Below are positions 16,283 to 25,328 of a stretch of 64,000 bases of DNA, piece after piece. The position numbers and the translations under genes are program-made. Position 1 is the first letter of the stretch. Each line of letters begins with the position of its first letter. The notes under the pieces were generated by a model. It had not been told where the DNA came from. It searched no databases and saw nothing but the letters and a program-made list of their open reading frames with translations. Source of the stretch: Mariniphaga sediminis (GTDB lineage: Bacteria; Bacteroidota; Bacteroidia; Bacteroidales; Prolixibacteraceae). The stretch is from positions 34,435-98,434 of the forward strand of contig NZ_QWET01000017.1 in NCBI RefSeq assembly GCF_003573545.1, written 5' to 3'.

Positions 16283-18163
16283 CTATCTTCCTAACAAAAC
16301 TAACAAAACATTTATGTCGGCCGGAGAAACACCGGAAATTCGTTTTGCCTGGCCAATGGTTTTAGGATTAATTTTTTCCAATTTTTGTCGCGCTTCAGTG
16401 GATAGGGATTTCAATTGACTATAATTAAACTTATTTTCGATTCGTATATTTTCAAATTTATCAAGCTTCTCAGCCAGGAGTTTTTCACGATTAATATAAC
16501 CTTCATATTTTATCGAAATTTCAGCTCCCTGGATTATTTCTGTTCTTCTTTCCTCCGGAACCTTCGTGAGAAACGTTTTAAAAGGGGTGATGGTATCAAT
16601 CAAATCAAATATTGAAATCTGAGGGCGCAAAATGATATCATAAAGTTTAACTCCTTGTTTTAATTCAGAGGTACCTTTTTCTGTAAGTAACTGATTTACA
16701 AAGTGTGGCTTCACGCTAAATTTACGAGCGTATTGAATAATTTCGGAAATTATCCTGGTTTTTTCCTCTAATAATTTTTTTCGTTCTGGAGAAGCAAGAC
16801 CCAATTTATATGCTTTTTCCGTTAAGCGGATGTCTGCATTATCCTGACGAAGTAAAATTCTAAATTCAGCCCTACTTGTAAACATACGATAAGGTTCATC
16901 TACTCCTTTTGTAACCAAATCGTCAATCAACACTCCAATATAGGCTTCATCTCTTTTAAGAATAAACTCTTCGCCTGGAGAGTGGCATCGCAAATGAGCA
17001 TTTATTCCGGCAATGATTCCCTGGGCGCCGGCTTCTTCATATCCCGTTGTCCCATTAATCTGTCCGGCAAAATAGAGATTCTTTATGATTTTAGTTTCGA
17101 GGGTATGGTAAAGCTGTGTTGGATCAAAATAATCGTATTCAATGGCATATCCAGGTCTGAAAATCCGGGCATTCTCCAGTCCGGGAACTTTTTGCATGGC
17201 TTTATACTGAACCTGCCATGGAAGGGATGAGGAAAAACCATTCAGATAATACTCGACAGTAGATTCTCCTTCAGGTTCCAAAAAGAGCTGATGCTGCTGT
17301 TTTTCTGCAAAAGTAACGAGTTTAGATTCTATGCTGGGGCAATATCTTGGACCGGTACTTTGAATGGTCCCGTCAAACATTGGTGAAAACCTGAATCCCA
17401 ACTCCAACTCACTATGAACATCAGGATTGGTATGGGTAATCCAGCACGAACGTTGCTGCAATTTTGATTTAGTTCCTGGCAAATAGGAAAACGTAAAATG
17501 AGTGACATCTCCTTTTTGTTCTGTAAGTTGTGAAAAATCAATAGTACGACCATCGATTCGTACAGGTGTACCCGTTTTTAAACGGCCTGTTTTAAACCCG
17601 GCACCAAACAACTGTTCTGTTATGTCATAAGAAGCAGATTCACCGATACGTCCCCCTTTCATTTGCGATGAGCCCACATGAATCAATCCATTAAGGAACG
17701 TACCGTTGGTTAGAATAACCGTATTACCATAAAACTCAACACCAATTTTTGTTCGAACACCTTTCACCTGATCATTATCCATAATCAATGAAATAACAGC
17801 ATCCTGCCACAAATCAAGGTTATCAATACTTTCCAACGTCTCTCTCCATAATTCTGTAAACCGCATCCGGTCATTTTGCGACCGTGGACTCCACATGGCC
17901 GGACCTTTCGACAAATTAAGCATCCTGAATTGAATGGTCGTTTTATCGGCAATTATCCCTGAATATCCACCCAAGGCATCAATCTCTCTAACTATCTGAC
18001 CTTTGGCAATACCGCCCATTGCCGGATTACATGACATTTGGGCATATTTGGTCATATCCATGGTTATCAGTAAGGTTTTGGACCCAAGATTTGCAGCAGC
18101 GGCTGCAGCTTCACATCCTGAATGTCCTCCTCCCACAACAATAACATCATATTTTGGCATCAT
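16283..18163 (-). CDS. mnmG: tRNA uridine-5-carboxymethylaminomethyl modification enzyme, FAD subunit
   Basis: With MnmE it installs the cmnm5 group at wobble U34 of certain tRNAs. 626 residues, full length. The FAD-binding GGGHSGCEAA lies near residue 12, and the family signatures SCNPAMGGIAKGQ and YEEAGAQGIIAGINA are both present, with the C-terminal helical domain intact. The start may be either of two successive methionines. It overlaps ybeY by four bases (ATGA), so the two are translationally coupled. Confidence 0.97.
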   Translation of the reverse strand: MMPKYDVIVVGGGHSGCEAAAAAANLGSKTLLITMDMTKYAQMSCNPAMGGIAKGQIVREIDALGGYSGIIADKTTIQFRMLNLSKGPAMWSPRSQNDRMRFTELWRETLESIDNLDLWQDAVISLIMDNDQVKGVRTKIGVEFYGNTVILTNGTFLNGLIHVGSSQMKGGRIGESASYDITEQLFGAGFKTGRLKTGTPVRIDGRTIDFSQLTEQKGDVTHFTFSYLPGTKSKLQQRSCWITHTNPDVHSELELGFRFSPMFDGTIQSTGPRYCPSIESKLVTFAEKQQHQLFLEPEGESTVEYYLNGFSSSLPWQVQYKAMQKVPGLENARIFRPGYAIEYDYFDPTQLYHTLETKIIKNLYFAGQINGTTGYEEAGAQGIIAGINAHLRCHSPGEEFILKRDEAYIGVLIDDLVTKGVDEPYRMFTSRAEFRILLRQDNADIRLTEKAYKLGLASPERKKLLEEKTRIISEIIQYARKFSVKPHFVNQLLTEKGTSELKQGVKLYDIILRPQISIFDLIDTITPFKTFLTKVPEERRTEIIQGAEISIKYEGYINREKLLAEKLDKFENIRIENKFNYSQLKSLSTEARQKLEKINPKTIGQAKRISGVSPADINVLLVLLGR

Positions 18164-18597
18164 ATTTCTTCCTTCTTAAAATCTACTCTTTTCAAATAGA
18201 AATTTTCTTTCTCCTTCATCTGTTTGCCTTCAGCTTCCGTTTTGTCCTTATAACCAACCAAATGCAAAACACCATGAAAAATAACACGGTATAATTCTTC
18301 TTTAAAAGGCCTGTTAAACTTACCGGCATTTTCCTTTACACGATCTACACTAATAAATAAATCGCCCGAAATAACAGATTTTTTTACATAGTCAAATGTA
18401 ACAATATCAGTATAATAGTCATGTCCAAGATATTGTTCATTTATTTTTAACAAATAATCATCGCTACATAAAATAATTGAAATCTCTCCAGGCTTTTTAT
18501 TTTCGTTTGTGATTAAAAATTCTATATGATTTTCAAGCAGATCCCAACGTATCGGAAAGGGATTAATTTCTTCAAAAAAAAAGTCTAATCCGTTCAC
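18160..18597 (-). CDS. ybeY: Endoribonuclease YbeY (rRNA maturation factor)
   Basis: A metal-dependent RNase for 16S rRNA 3' maturation and ribosome quality control; 145 residues. The metal motif of E. coli-type YbeY is HGxLHLxGYDH; here it reads HGVLHLVGYKD, so the first two histidines remain but the third ligand position is occupied by aspartate. To my knowledge this variant occurs in other Bacteroidota, so it is not evidence of decay. Four-base overlaps at both ends tie it to mnmG and to the HATPase gene. Confidence 0.9.
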   Translation of the reverse strand: MNGLDFFFEEINPFPIRWDLLENHIEFLITNENKKPGEISIILCSDDYLLKINEQYLGHDYYTDIVTFDYVKKSVISGDLFISVDRVKENAGKFNRPFKEELYRVIFHGVLHLVGYKDKTEAEGKQMKEKENFYLKRVDFKKEEI

Positions 18598-19001
18598 TGC
18601 AAATCGATGTTAATATTCACACTTTTCCCTTCATTGCGAAACTCAACGTGATTGCAAAGCGATTTTATGATATGAATTCCCCTGCCGGCTTCCTTTTTTA
18701 TATTATTTCTTAAAGTAGGATCATCTACCTGTGTGTAATCAAAACCTTCGCCTTCGTCGTGCACTGCGATACTAATATTTCCTTTCATACAATTGATTTC
18801 TATGTCAACCTTCTTCCGGCTATCGTTTTTATTACCATGTTCGATAGAATTAATAACTGCTTCAGAAATGCAGAGTAACACCTTATTAAAACACTTTTGC
18901 GGAAGTTCATTTTCGTCAAATATACGCGACAGGAATTGTTCCACCTTCTTCAATTCCTGTTTATCTGATTTAATGGCAAGTATTTCAGGGTTTTTATTCA
19001 T
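18594..19001 (-). CDS. RsbW-like ATP-binding protein (HATPase_c_2)
   Basis: A 135-residue stand-alone GHKL ATPase domain of the anti-sigma-factor kinase type. The N box (SEAVINSIEHGNKND), G1 box (DEGEGFD) and G2 box (GRGIHII) are all present. There is no sensor or histidine phosphorylation domain. Relatives such as RsbW and SpoIIAB phosphorylate an anti-anti-sigma partner, but no such partner or group B sigma factor is visible here, so the target is unknown. It is embedded between ybeY and the DUF4175 gene in a tightly packed operon. Confidence 0.8.
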   Translation of the reverse strand: MNKNPEILAIKSDKQELKKVEQFLSRIFDENELPQKCFNKVLLCISEAVINSIEHGNKNDSRKKVDIEINCMKGNISIAVHDEGEGFDYTQVDDPTLRNNIKKEAGRGIHIIKSLCNHVEFRNEGKSVNINIDLQ

Positions 19002-19003
19002 CC

Positions 19004-22000
19004 TTATTCTTTTTGGATGTTATTTAAATATTGCTTGTATTTGTTATTATAAAAATTATTCAATTGATGCGAGTTTCTGTTTAAATATTCGAGTGTTGTA
19101 TTCTTTTTATCCTGATACTCAAAAAATTCAACCGGGTTACTTTGAAAATCTTCTGCGCTTCGGCTTTCCCTTTCATCTTCGAATTCTCTTTCCATTTCAG
19201 CCTTCTCTGCTTCCAGTAAACGGGTGGCTATCTGGTTCTGTCTCATAACCATCTGCGAATTTACATTTTTATTCATTAACTGTCTGCGGTTTTGTTCCAG
19301 TAAATCATCGATCTCCTGTAAGACTTTCCGGGTACCACTTCCCACCGTTCCGTTATTCATAATTTGACGAAGCATTTGTTGCATCATTTCGTGTTGCATA
19401 AGCGATTGCCCCATTTGTTTACCCATTTGCTGCGAATTACCATTCTTCATCTGTTCAATCATCTGCTGCAACTGTTGTTTAATACTTTCCGATTCCTCTT
19501 TAAGAAGATTCATCCCTTGCTTACCCGAACCCGGATTTTCGCATTGCTGATCGCCCGGTTGTGCATTTGCCATCATTTTTTCAAGATTGTCAAGGGCTTC
19601 ATTTAACATAAGGGCCAGGTTATTTGTAGCTGTCATCACATACTGCTGACTCGCTCTGGCATTAGGATACAATCCTTCGCTCATTTCATCAAGAGACTTA
19701 TTCAAATGGAGCTCCATTGAAATTAACTCGTTATTAACCAAACTATTAATCTGAGGCGTACGTTTAGCGAGCGCATACAATGAATCCTTAACAATCTGAC
19801 TTTGATCTTTAATTCGTCGCTGCTGACGATTTAATTCATTTAGTACCGGATCGTTTGCACTAACCCCTGACAATTTATCCAACACGCTTTCCTGCTCAAA
19901 AGACAAATAAACGAGGTTACTCAGTATCTGACGAAGGTTTTCTATATTTTCCAGATTTTGCTTCATCATGTTCGAATTGAGCATCTGTTGCATGGCAAAT
20001 GCTGTATTCTTCATTTTTTCTGAAGTTTCTTTCATACTGGAACCTGCCTTTTTCCTGTTCTTTTTCTGAAGTTGATCTTTACTTTTTTGCATGCTGTTTT
20101 CGATATCCTTAAACTCCTCTTCAAATTCATCGAAATTCATCTGCTTTTCCAGATCTTTGTTTAATTGAAGTGCTTCTTCTAATTGATTTTGAATATCTTC
20201 CAACTCCATTTCATGCTGATCCAATTTTTGTTGTACGTCATCAAAACCCAACTTATCATTTACCTCTTCAGCCATTCTTTCTTCTTCAACGGCCATCCGG
20301 TTAACGTCATCAATTACATTTTGAAGTTTCTGCTCCACTTTCATCCGACGCAACATTTCAAGATTTTTATCCAGCTGCTTTTGCAAATCTTCATAACTGA
20401 AATTCATTTGTTCTGCCAACTTATTCAACTGTTTCGAATCAAACTCTTCGGCCAGTTTTTGAAATTCCTCCAAAAGTTGTCTCAGCTCTTCAGTAAAAAC
20501 CTCATCCAATAACTCTTCTATTTCCTGTTGCTTCTCTCTTATTTCGTCATTTTGCCGGTTAAAGGAATTCAAATAATTATTCAGCTTTTCATTGTCCTTC
20601 TTTATACGATCGTATAATTGTTCAAGGTTGCTTTGTTTGGAAAGAATTTGATTAACCATTTGTGTTTTTTCCCACTCTGAAACATTCGTGTCCATATTTT
20701 TCAGGCGGAGATCCTGCAAATCATTCTGAATTTCATTGGCAAGTTGTTCGCTCTGCTCCAACATATTTTCCAACTTTTCAAACTGCTCTTTTTCACTCTC
20801 AGATACCTCTTTTCTGTCAGGAATATTAAAAATATAACTATCGGAAGTAGTTGTTTTATAATCATTTATAACATCATTATCCGTAACTGAGAAATAATAA
20901 GATACAGTACCTGAAGTTGGCGTAATACCAGCAAAATCGAAACTAAAATAAAACTCCTGGTCTGTTAAGTTTTTTACAACTGGAATAGAAATAGCAGAAT
21001 CTTCATTATTAATATTATAATGAAAATTCAAATCAGAAAAACCGTAATCATCGCTAATTGTTCCCTTAAAAAAGAAACGTGTTATTTGCAACGAATCCTG
21101 CACCCGCACCACACCTATTTCAGGAAACAAATCAGGTATTACATCAATAGAATAAGAAAGTGCCAATTCCGGTTGTGTCAAGTCATTTTTAACAAATACA
21201 TGGTAGCCCGACGAATTAAAAAACTGATGTTTTACTTCAAAAACATTGTTCGTTTGCAACGCTCCTTTCGATAAAGAATCAGCTAACTCCATGTAAAGTG
21301 TGTCGATGTCTATTCCAAGAAATTTCCATTCTACCTGCGTACCATTGGGTACCTGCAAATCGCCAATATTTTCAAGCTTCTGAACCGAAAGTCCGGTGTA
21401 AGAGGGCGGTTTAACTGCCACATCAAAATGATTGATTCCCGGATTAGGTAACAATCCAAGAGAATACACATCGGATTTGTATTTAAGATTAGTAAAATAA
21501 AAGTTTACAGGATTGATTACCGAAGCCATTTCAAACTCAAAACGACCGGTTGAGGTACTTTTCATCAGGTAATTATTCCCTTCAATATTAATATATACAA
21601 CACCGGGTAACTCATTGCCCCTGCATTCTACACTTATCTTATATGCCTCTCCTTTCGTTGCCTTCAAATCCGTATTATATAAATGAAAAACAAAAGGAGC
21701 TGGTTTCACAAAATGAGTATTGTAATGAATAATCCTGTTCGGAGCCGTAGTAAAAACTGACTTATTTACAACAAATACAGTTGCAGTAACCAGCAAGCTC
21801 GTCATAAAATAAATGAATACAAGTTTCAGGTTTTTAAACTGTACTGCCTGGTTAAAATCAAATACCCGAAGCTCATTTATTTTTTGATCGATACTGGCCA
21901 ATACAATATCATTTGAATAGGTTTGATCCTGAATTTCAGCCAATTCTATAATATTCAACAGTCTGTCCTTTATATCGCTAAAATGTTTTTGAATAATGAC

Positions 22001-22285
22001 AGAACTGCTCTTTATATCAATGGGTTTCAGTATATGCAAAAGTTTGAAAAGGGGTACAAAAATGAACTGTATGGTAAGCAGTCCACCAAATACAACAAAC
22101 CCAAAGAACAATATTTTTCTTATATAAGAAGAGAGATAAATAAAATATTCGATGAGGGAAAAAGCTGTAAACAGCGCTATTAAAAAGAAAAAAGTAAGTA
22201 TGATTCCTTTCAGAATTTTATAAGAATAGAACTTTATCCGGAAAGTGTTCAGCTTATTAACAAGTATGTTGAAATTTTTAGTCAT
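19004..22285 (-). CDS. DUF4175-family giant coiled-coil membrane protein
   Basis: 1093 residues. Two membrane helices near the N-terminus (about 24-46 and 55-78) and one near 154-174, then a beta-rich extracytoplasmic region (about 190-490), then a very long Gln/Glu/Lys-rich coiled coil (about 495-1090) with many MQQM-type runs. The layout and its place ahead of the HATPase, ybeY and mnmG genes match the Bacteroidota DUF4175 family. The function is unknown; the architecture suggests an envelope scaffold reaching across the periplasm. It is the first gene of the minus-strand block. Confidence 0.75.
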   Translation of the reverse strand: MTKNFNILVNKLNTFRIKFYSYKILKGIILTFFFLIALFTAFSLIEYFIYLSSYIRKILFFGFVVFGGLLTIQFIFVPLFKLLHILKPIDIKSSSVIIQKHFSDIKDRLLNIIELAEIQDQTYSNDIVLASIDQKINELRVFDFNQAVQFKNLKLVFIYFMTSLLVTATVFVVNKSVFTTAPNRIIHYNTHFVKPAPFVFHLYNTDLKATKGEAYKISVECRGNELPGVVYINIEGNNYLMKSTSTGRFEFEMASVINPVNFYFTNLKYKSDVYSLGLLPNPGINHFDVAVKPPSYTGLSVQKLENIGDLQVPNGTQVEWKFLGIDIDTLYMELADSLSKGALQTNNVFEVKHQFFNSSGYHVFVKNDLTQPELALSYSIDVIPDLFPEIGVVRVQDSLQITRFFFKGTISDDYGFSDLNFHYNINNEDSAISIPVVKNLTDQEFYFSFDFAGITPTSGTVSYYFSVTDNDVINDYKTTTSDSYIFNIPDRKEVSESEKEQFEKLENMLEQSEQLANEIQNDLQDLRLKNMDTNVSEWEKTQMVNQILSKQSNLEQLYDRIKKDNEKLNNYLNSFNRQNDEIREKQQEIEELLDEVFTEELRQLLEEFQKLAEEFDSKQLNKLAEQMNFSYEDLQKQLDKNLEMLRRMKVEQKLQNVIDDVNRMAVEEERMAEEVNDKLGFDDVQQKLDQHEMELEDIQNQLEEALQLNKDLEKQMNFDEFEEEFKDIENSMQKSKDQLQKKNRKKAGSSMKETSEKMKNTAFAMQQMLNSNMMKQNLENIENLRQILSNLVYLSFEQESVLDKLSGVSANDPVLNELNRQQRRIKDQSQIVKDSLYALAKRTPQINSLVNNELISMELHLNKSLDEMSEGLYPNARASQQYVMTATNNLALMLNEALDNLEKMMANAQPGDQQCENPGSGKQGMNLLKEESESIKQQLQQMIEQMKNGNSQQMGKQMGQSLMQHEMMQQMLRQIMNNGTVGSGTRKVLQEIDDLLEQNRRQLMNKNVNSQMVMRQNQIATRLLEAEKAEMEREFEDERESRSAEDFQSNPVEFFEYQDKKNTTLEYLNRNSHQLNNFYNNKYKQYLNNIQKE

Positions 22286-22363
22286 CTTTTGCTAATTTCT
22301 TTTCATCCAATATATTATAAAACTACTAATTGTTAGTAATTGTTCCCATACCGGAGGAAAAAA

Positions 22364-22371
22364 CAAAAATA
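22364..22371 (-). promoter_or_regulatory. Candidate -7 box for the DUF4175-HATPase-ybeY-mnmG operon
   Basis: Minus-strand TATTTTTG matches TANNTTTG about 80 bases upstream of the first gene. The -33 element is weak. Confidence 0.35.
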
Positions 22372-22586
22372 ATCTTTTAAAACAAAATTTGTATTCCTCC
22401 CGAACTATTCTATATTAATATTATTTTTGAAACAGTAAAAAATTCTATTGAGAAAGTTTAGTCAATCTTTACACAATAAATAAACCGGTTGAATTACGTA
22501 AAAGATGTAGATAATATGTTACAAACATCTGTTTAAAAGTTTGTGATTATTTATCCGTTGTATTGAATTTAAAATAATTAAAAAGA

Positions 22587-22615
22587 TTTGAGTTGTTAGT
22601 ATTTTGGTAGATTTG
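22587..22615 (+). promoter_or_regulatory. Bacteroidota promoter for response regulator/ruvB
   Basis: TTTG (22587-22590), 17 bases, then TAGATTTG (22608-22615), matching the TTTG / TANNTTTG pattern of the primary Bacteroidota sigma factor. The predicted transcript has a leader of about 110 bases. Confidence 0.55.
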
Positions 22616-22729
22616 CAGTGAACGTTGTTTTTATAAAAATTGCAAATTTGTTTTCAACAGAAATAAACAGGCTATTATTAACAGTATTTTATTTTATCAT
22701 TAGATATAATAAATATAATACAGAAGAAA

Positions 22730-23101
22730 TTGAAAATACTTTTAGTTGAGGATAACGTATTAAATCAAAAGGTGGTTGTTTTTCATTTGAAAAAATACGC
22801 TTTTGAGGTGGTTTGTGTTGTCAACTGGCGCGAGGCGATGGAGGAATTTAAAAACAATACCCCTGATTTGATATTGATGGATATTATGCTACCCGAAAAA
22901 AACGGGTTTGAAATAACTGCAGAGATAAGGGAATACGAAAAAAGTATTGAAAAAAATGAAGGAGTACCTATTATTGCACTCACTGCCAATACCCTTGATA
23001 ATGACAAAAATAAATGTTTGAGGGCTGGTATGAATGATTATTTACCCAAACCTTTTTCTGCTGAAGAGTTGTACGAGGCTATTAAACAATTTATCCCTTA
23101 G
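22730..23101 (+). CDS. Single-domain response regulator (CheY-like receiver)
   Basis: 123 residues consisting only of a receiver domain: acidic pair VEDN near the start, phospho-acceptor aspartate in LILMDIMLP, a conserved ALTA threonine segment and the YLPKPF lysine. No DNA-binding or enzymatic output domain is present, so it must act by protein contact. The TTG start at 22730 is supported by the immediately following KILLVEDN and an upstream AGAAG. It ends three bases before ruvB, which suggests co-transcription. No cognate histidine kinase is in the window. Confidence 0.88.
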   Translation: MKILLVEDNVLNQKVVVFHLKKYAFEVVCVVNWREAMEEFKNNTPDLILMDIMLPEKNGFEITAEIREYEKSIEKNEGVPIIALTANTLDNDKNKCLRAGMNDYLPKPFSAEELYEAIKQFIP

Positions 23102-23104
23102 TTA

Positions 23105-24127
23105 ATGAATGAGGATATTGACATAAGAGGGAACAATTATCCGGATACCGACAGAGAATTAGATCGGAGACTCCGTCCTTTGCAGTTTAACGATTTTAAA
23201 GGGCAGCTGCAAATTGTTGAAAACCTGAAAATATTTGTGAAGGCAGCTTCCATGCGAAATGAGGCGCTTGATCATGTACTGTTGCATGGTCCGCCGGGGT
23301 TGGGAAAAACAACCTTGTCGCATATTATTGCCAACGAATTGGGAGTGGGTATTAAAATCACATCCGGGCCGGTGCTTGATAAACCCGGTGACCTGGCCGG
23401 ATTGCTCACCAACCTCGAAGAAAAGGATGTGTTGTTTATTGATGAAATTCACCGCCTTTCGCCTGTTGTGGAAGAATACCTTTATTCGGCGATGGAAGAT
23501 TTTCGAATAGATATCATGATTGATAAAGGGCCCAGCGCCCGTTCCATTCAGCTGGAAATTAATCAGTTCACCCTTATAGGCGCCACTACCCGTTCCGGCT
23601 TGCTCACTTCGCCATTGCGGGCAAGGTTTGGTATCAATTCGCACCTCGAATATTATGACAATACAGTTTTGAAGGGTATTGTAAAGCGGTCGGCACGGAT
23701 ACTAGAGGTAGAAATAAGCGACGAGGCAGCCGAAGAAATTGCAGGGAGAAGTCGCGGAACTCCCCGTATTGTTAATTCGCTTTTACGCCGTGTACGCGAT
23801 TTTGCGCAGGTAAAAGGAAACGGAAACATCGATATTGAAATAACCAAAACTGCGTTGAAAGCGATGAATATCGATGAACATGGTTTGGATGAGATGGACA
23901 ACCGTATACTGCTTTGCATAATTGACAAGTTTAAAGGCGGGCCGGTTGGTATTTCAACGATTGCAACTGCCGTGGGCGAAGACAGTGGTACCATTGAAGA
24001 AGTTTATGAACCGTTCCTGATAAAAGAGGGATTTATAAAACGCACCCCCCGCGGGAGGGAAGCTACGGAAATTGCTTACAAACATCTGGGAAGAATTAAC
24101 TACGGAAATACACCAACTCTATTTTGA
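23105..24127 (+). CDS. ruvB: Holliday junction branch-migration ATPase
   Basis: Hexameric AAA+ motor that drives RuvA-bound Holliday junctions in recombination and fork repair. 340 residues. Walker [10 protein letters not shown], Walker [10 protein letters not shown], the sensor segment [18 protein letters not shown] with its arginine finger region, and the C-terminal winged helix (ending [17 protein letters not shown]) are all present. It lies three bases after the receiver gene and overlaps the convergent cyclotransferase gene by nine bases. Confidence 0.97.
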   Translation: MNEDIDIRGNNYPDTDRELDRRLRPLQFNDFKGQLQIVENLKIFVKAASMRNEALDHVLLHGPPGLGKTTLSHIIANELGVGIKITSGPVLDKPGDLAGLLTNLEEKDVLFIDEIHRLSPVVEEYLYSAMEDFRIDIMIDKGPSARSIQLEINQFTLIGATTRSGLLTSPLRARFGINSHLEYYDNTVLKGIVKRSARILEVEISDEAAEEIAGRSRGTPRIVNSLLRRVRDFAQVKGNGNIDIEITKTALKAMNIDEHGLDEMDNRILLCIIDKFKGGPVGISTIATAVGEDSGTIEEVYEPFLIKEGFIKRTPRGREATEIAYKHLGRINYGNTPTLF

Positions 24128-25192
24128 TTCAACAAGTTCTATTTCAAACAAACGGGGCCACCATTTTCCGGTAACAAAGAGGCGCTCCTTGTCAGAATCA
24201 TAAGCAATTCCATTCAGGTAATCGATGGTATCAGATGGATTGGTGTACATATTCAGGATGCCATCCAAATTGATTTCAGACAACACTTTACCCGTTTCCG
24301 GTTCAATTTGTACAATTAAATTGGAGGTGTAAACATTGGCGTAAATACTTTCATTAATGTATTCTAACTCGTTCAGGTAATTGACAATTCCGGTGTTGTT
24401 GGCTACCTGTATTTTTTTGATTTCTGAATAATTGGTAGGATCGAGCCAAATCAGCTCGTGGCTTCCGTTGCTCATAATCAGATTTTTTCCATCGTTTGTC
24501 AGGCCCCAACCTTCTTTCGAATTGAAAGTGAAACTATCGATTACCGCAAAGTCACTGAGGTTATATACAAAACCTTTTTGTGCACGGTAGGTGAGCTGAT
24601 AAACTTTGTTATCTAAAATGGTAATGCCTTCTCCAAAATATTTTTCGTCGAGCGAATGATGCATTACCTGATTTCCGCTATTCAAATTCACTTTAAACAA
24701 ACCCGATTTTCCTTTTTCACCGGTGCCTTCATAAAGAAAGCCTTCATAAAATTCTAGTCCCTGTGTGTAAAATCCAGGATTGTGCGGATAATCTTTTAGC
24801 GTGGTGTAACTGTATTTTTTTGGGGCAGTATCAGATACCACATTAAAAGCAAGCGTACGCGAGTTGTTCACGCTGTCTGTTTTGGTAACCTGTACAAAGA
24901 AGTTGCTTTTTCCAATCTGATCCAGTTTTACATTGTTCACAGTAAAATCGAGCTCGTTACTTTCTTTTAAAAATTCTCCGTTGTAAAACAACCGTATGTT
25001 ATCGATTTCTCCATTTTTTACTCTTGTTTGAACCCTTACTGACACGTTATTTCCCAAATAATAGTTTTGCGCTTGAGGCAGTATGGTGATATTACTCACA
25101 GGCTTTCTCGACCTTTTTGGTTTGTTGGAACATGAAAAGAAAGTGACAAACAAACAAAAGACAAGTACAAAAGGAAAAACAGATTTGTTCAT
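24119..25192 (-). CDS. Glutaminyl-peptide cyclotransferase-like lipoprotein
   Basis: 357 residues with a lipoprotein signal (lipobox-like VTFFSC near residue 21). The C-terminal two thirds form the plant/bacterial glutamine cyclotransferase beta-propeller: [49 protein letters not shown] and DYLNGIAYD are all typical. This enzyme class turns N-terminal glutamine into pyroglutamate. An N-terminal extension (about 25-130) looks like an Ig-type domain, a common addition in Bacteroidota. Single gene, convergent with ruvB. Confidence 0.82.
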   Translation of the reverse strand: MNKSVFPFVLVFCLFVTFFSCSNKPKRSRKPVSNITILPQAQNYYLGNNVSVRVQTRVKNGEIDNIRLFYNGEFLKESNELDFTVNNVKLDQIGKSNFFVQVTKTDSVNNSRTLAFNVVSDTAPKKYSYTTLKDYPHNPGFYTQGLEFYEGFLYEGTGEKGKSGLFKVNLNSGNQVMHHSLDEKYFGEGITILDNKVYQLTYRAQKGFVYNLSDFAVIDSFTFNSKEGWGLTNDGKNLIMSNGSHELIWLDPTNYSEIKKIQVANNTGIVNYLNELEYINESIYANVYTSNLIVQIEPETGKVLSEINLDGILNMYTNPSDTIDYLNGIAYDSDKERLFVTGKWWPRLFEIELVESK

Positions 25193-25301
25193 GCTAAATT
25201 TTTGTTGTTAAAAATTGCCGTTATAAAGTTGATGGCTTTTCGCTGTAAAATTAATAAATAAACGAAGTACAACAATCAGTCGCAAAAGAAGCAAAGAATA
25301 C

Positions 25302-25309
25302 TATCTTTG
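25302..25309 (+). promoter_or_regulatory. Candidate -7 box for the flippase gene; bears on its start codon
   Basis: TATCTTTG matches TANNTTTG and ends one base before the in-frame TTG at 25311. A transcript from it would begin near 25314, so translation should start at the later TTG at 25329. Confidence 0.45.
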
Positions 25310-25328
25310 TTTGAAATTTTTCGGAACA

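Larger units (their letters stand above)
22286..22729. other. AT-rich intergenic gap between divergent operons
   Basis: 444 bases without a gene. It holds a TANNTTTG match reading toward the DUF4175 operon (22364-22371) and a better two-part promoter reading toward the response-regulator/ruvB operon (22587-22615). No DnaA-box cluster or RNA gene could be recognised in the rest. Confidence 0.6.

Noticed and set aside
22286..22729. Possible replication origin in the AT-rich gap
   Set aside because: Only single degenerate matches to the DnaA box (for example TTTACACAA) with no cluster; parS presence alone does not place oriC here.
25311..25328. TTG 25311 as flippase start codon
   Set aside because: It lies directly behind a consensus -7 box, so it would be at or before the transcription start; TTG 25329 fits the family N-terminus.
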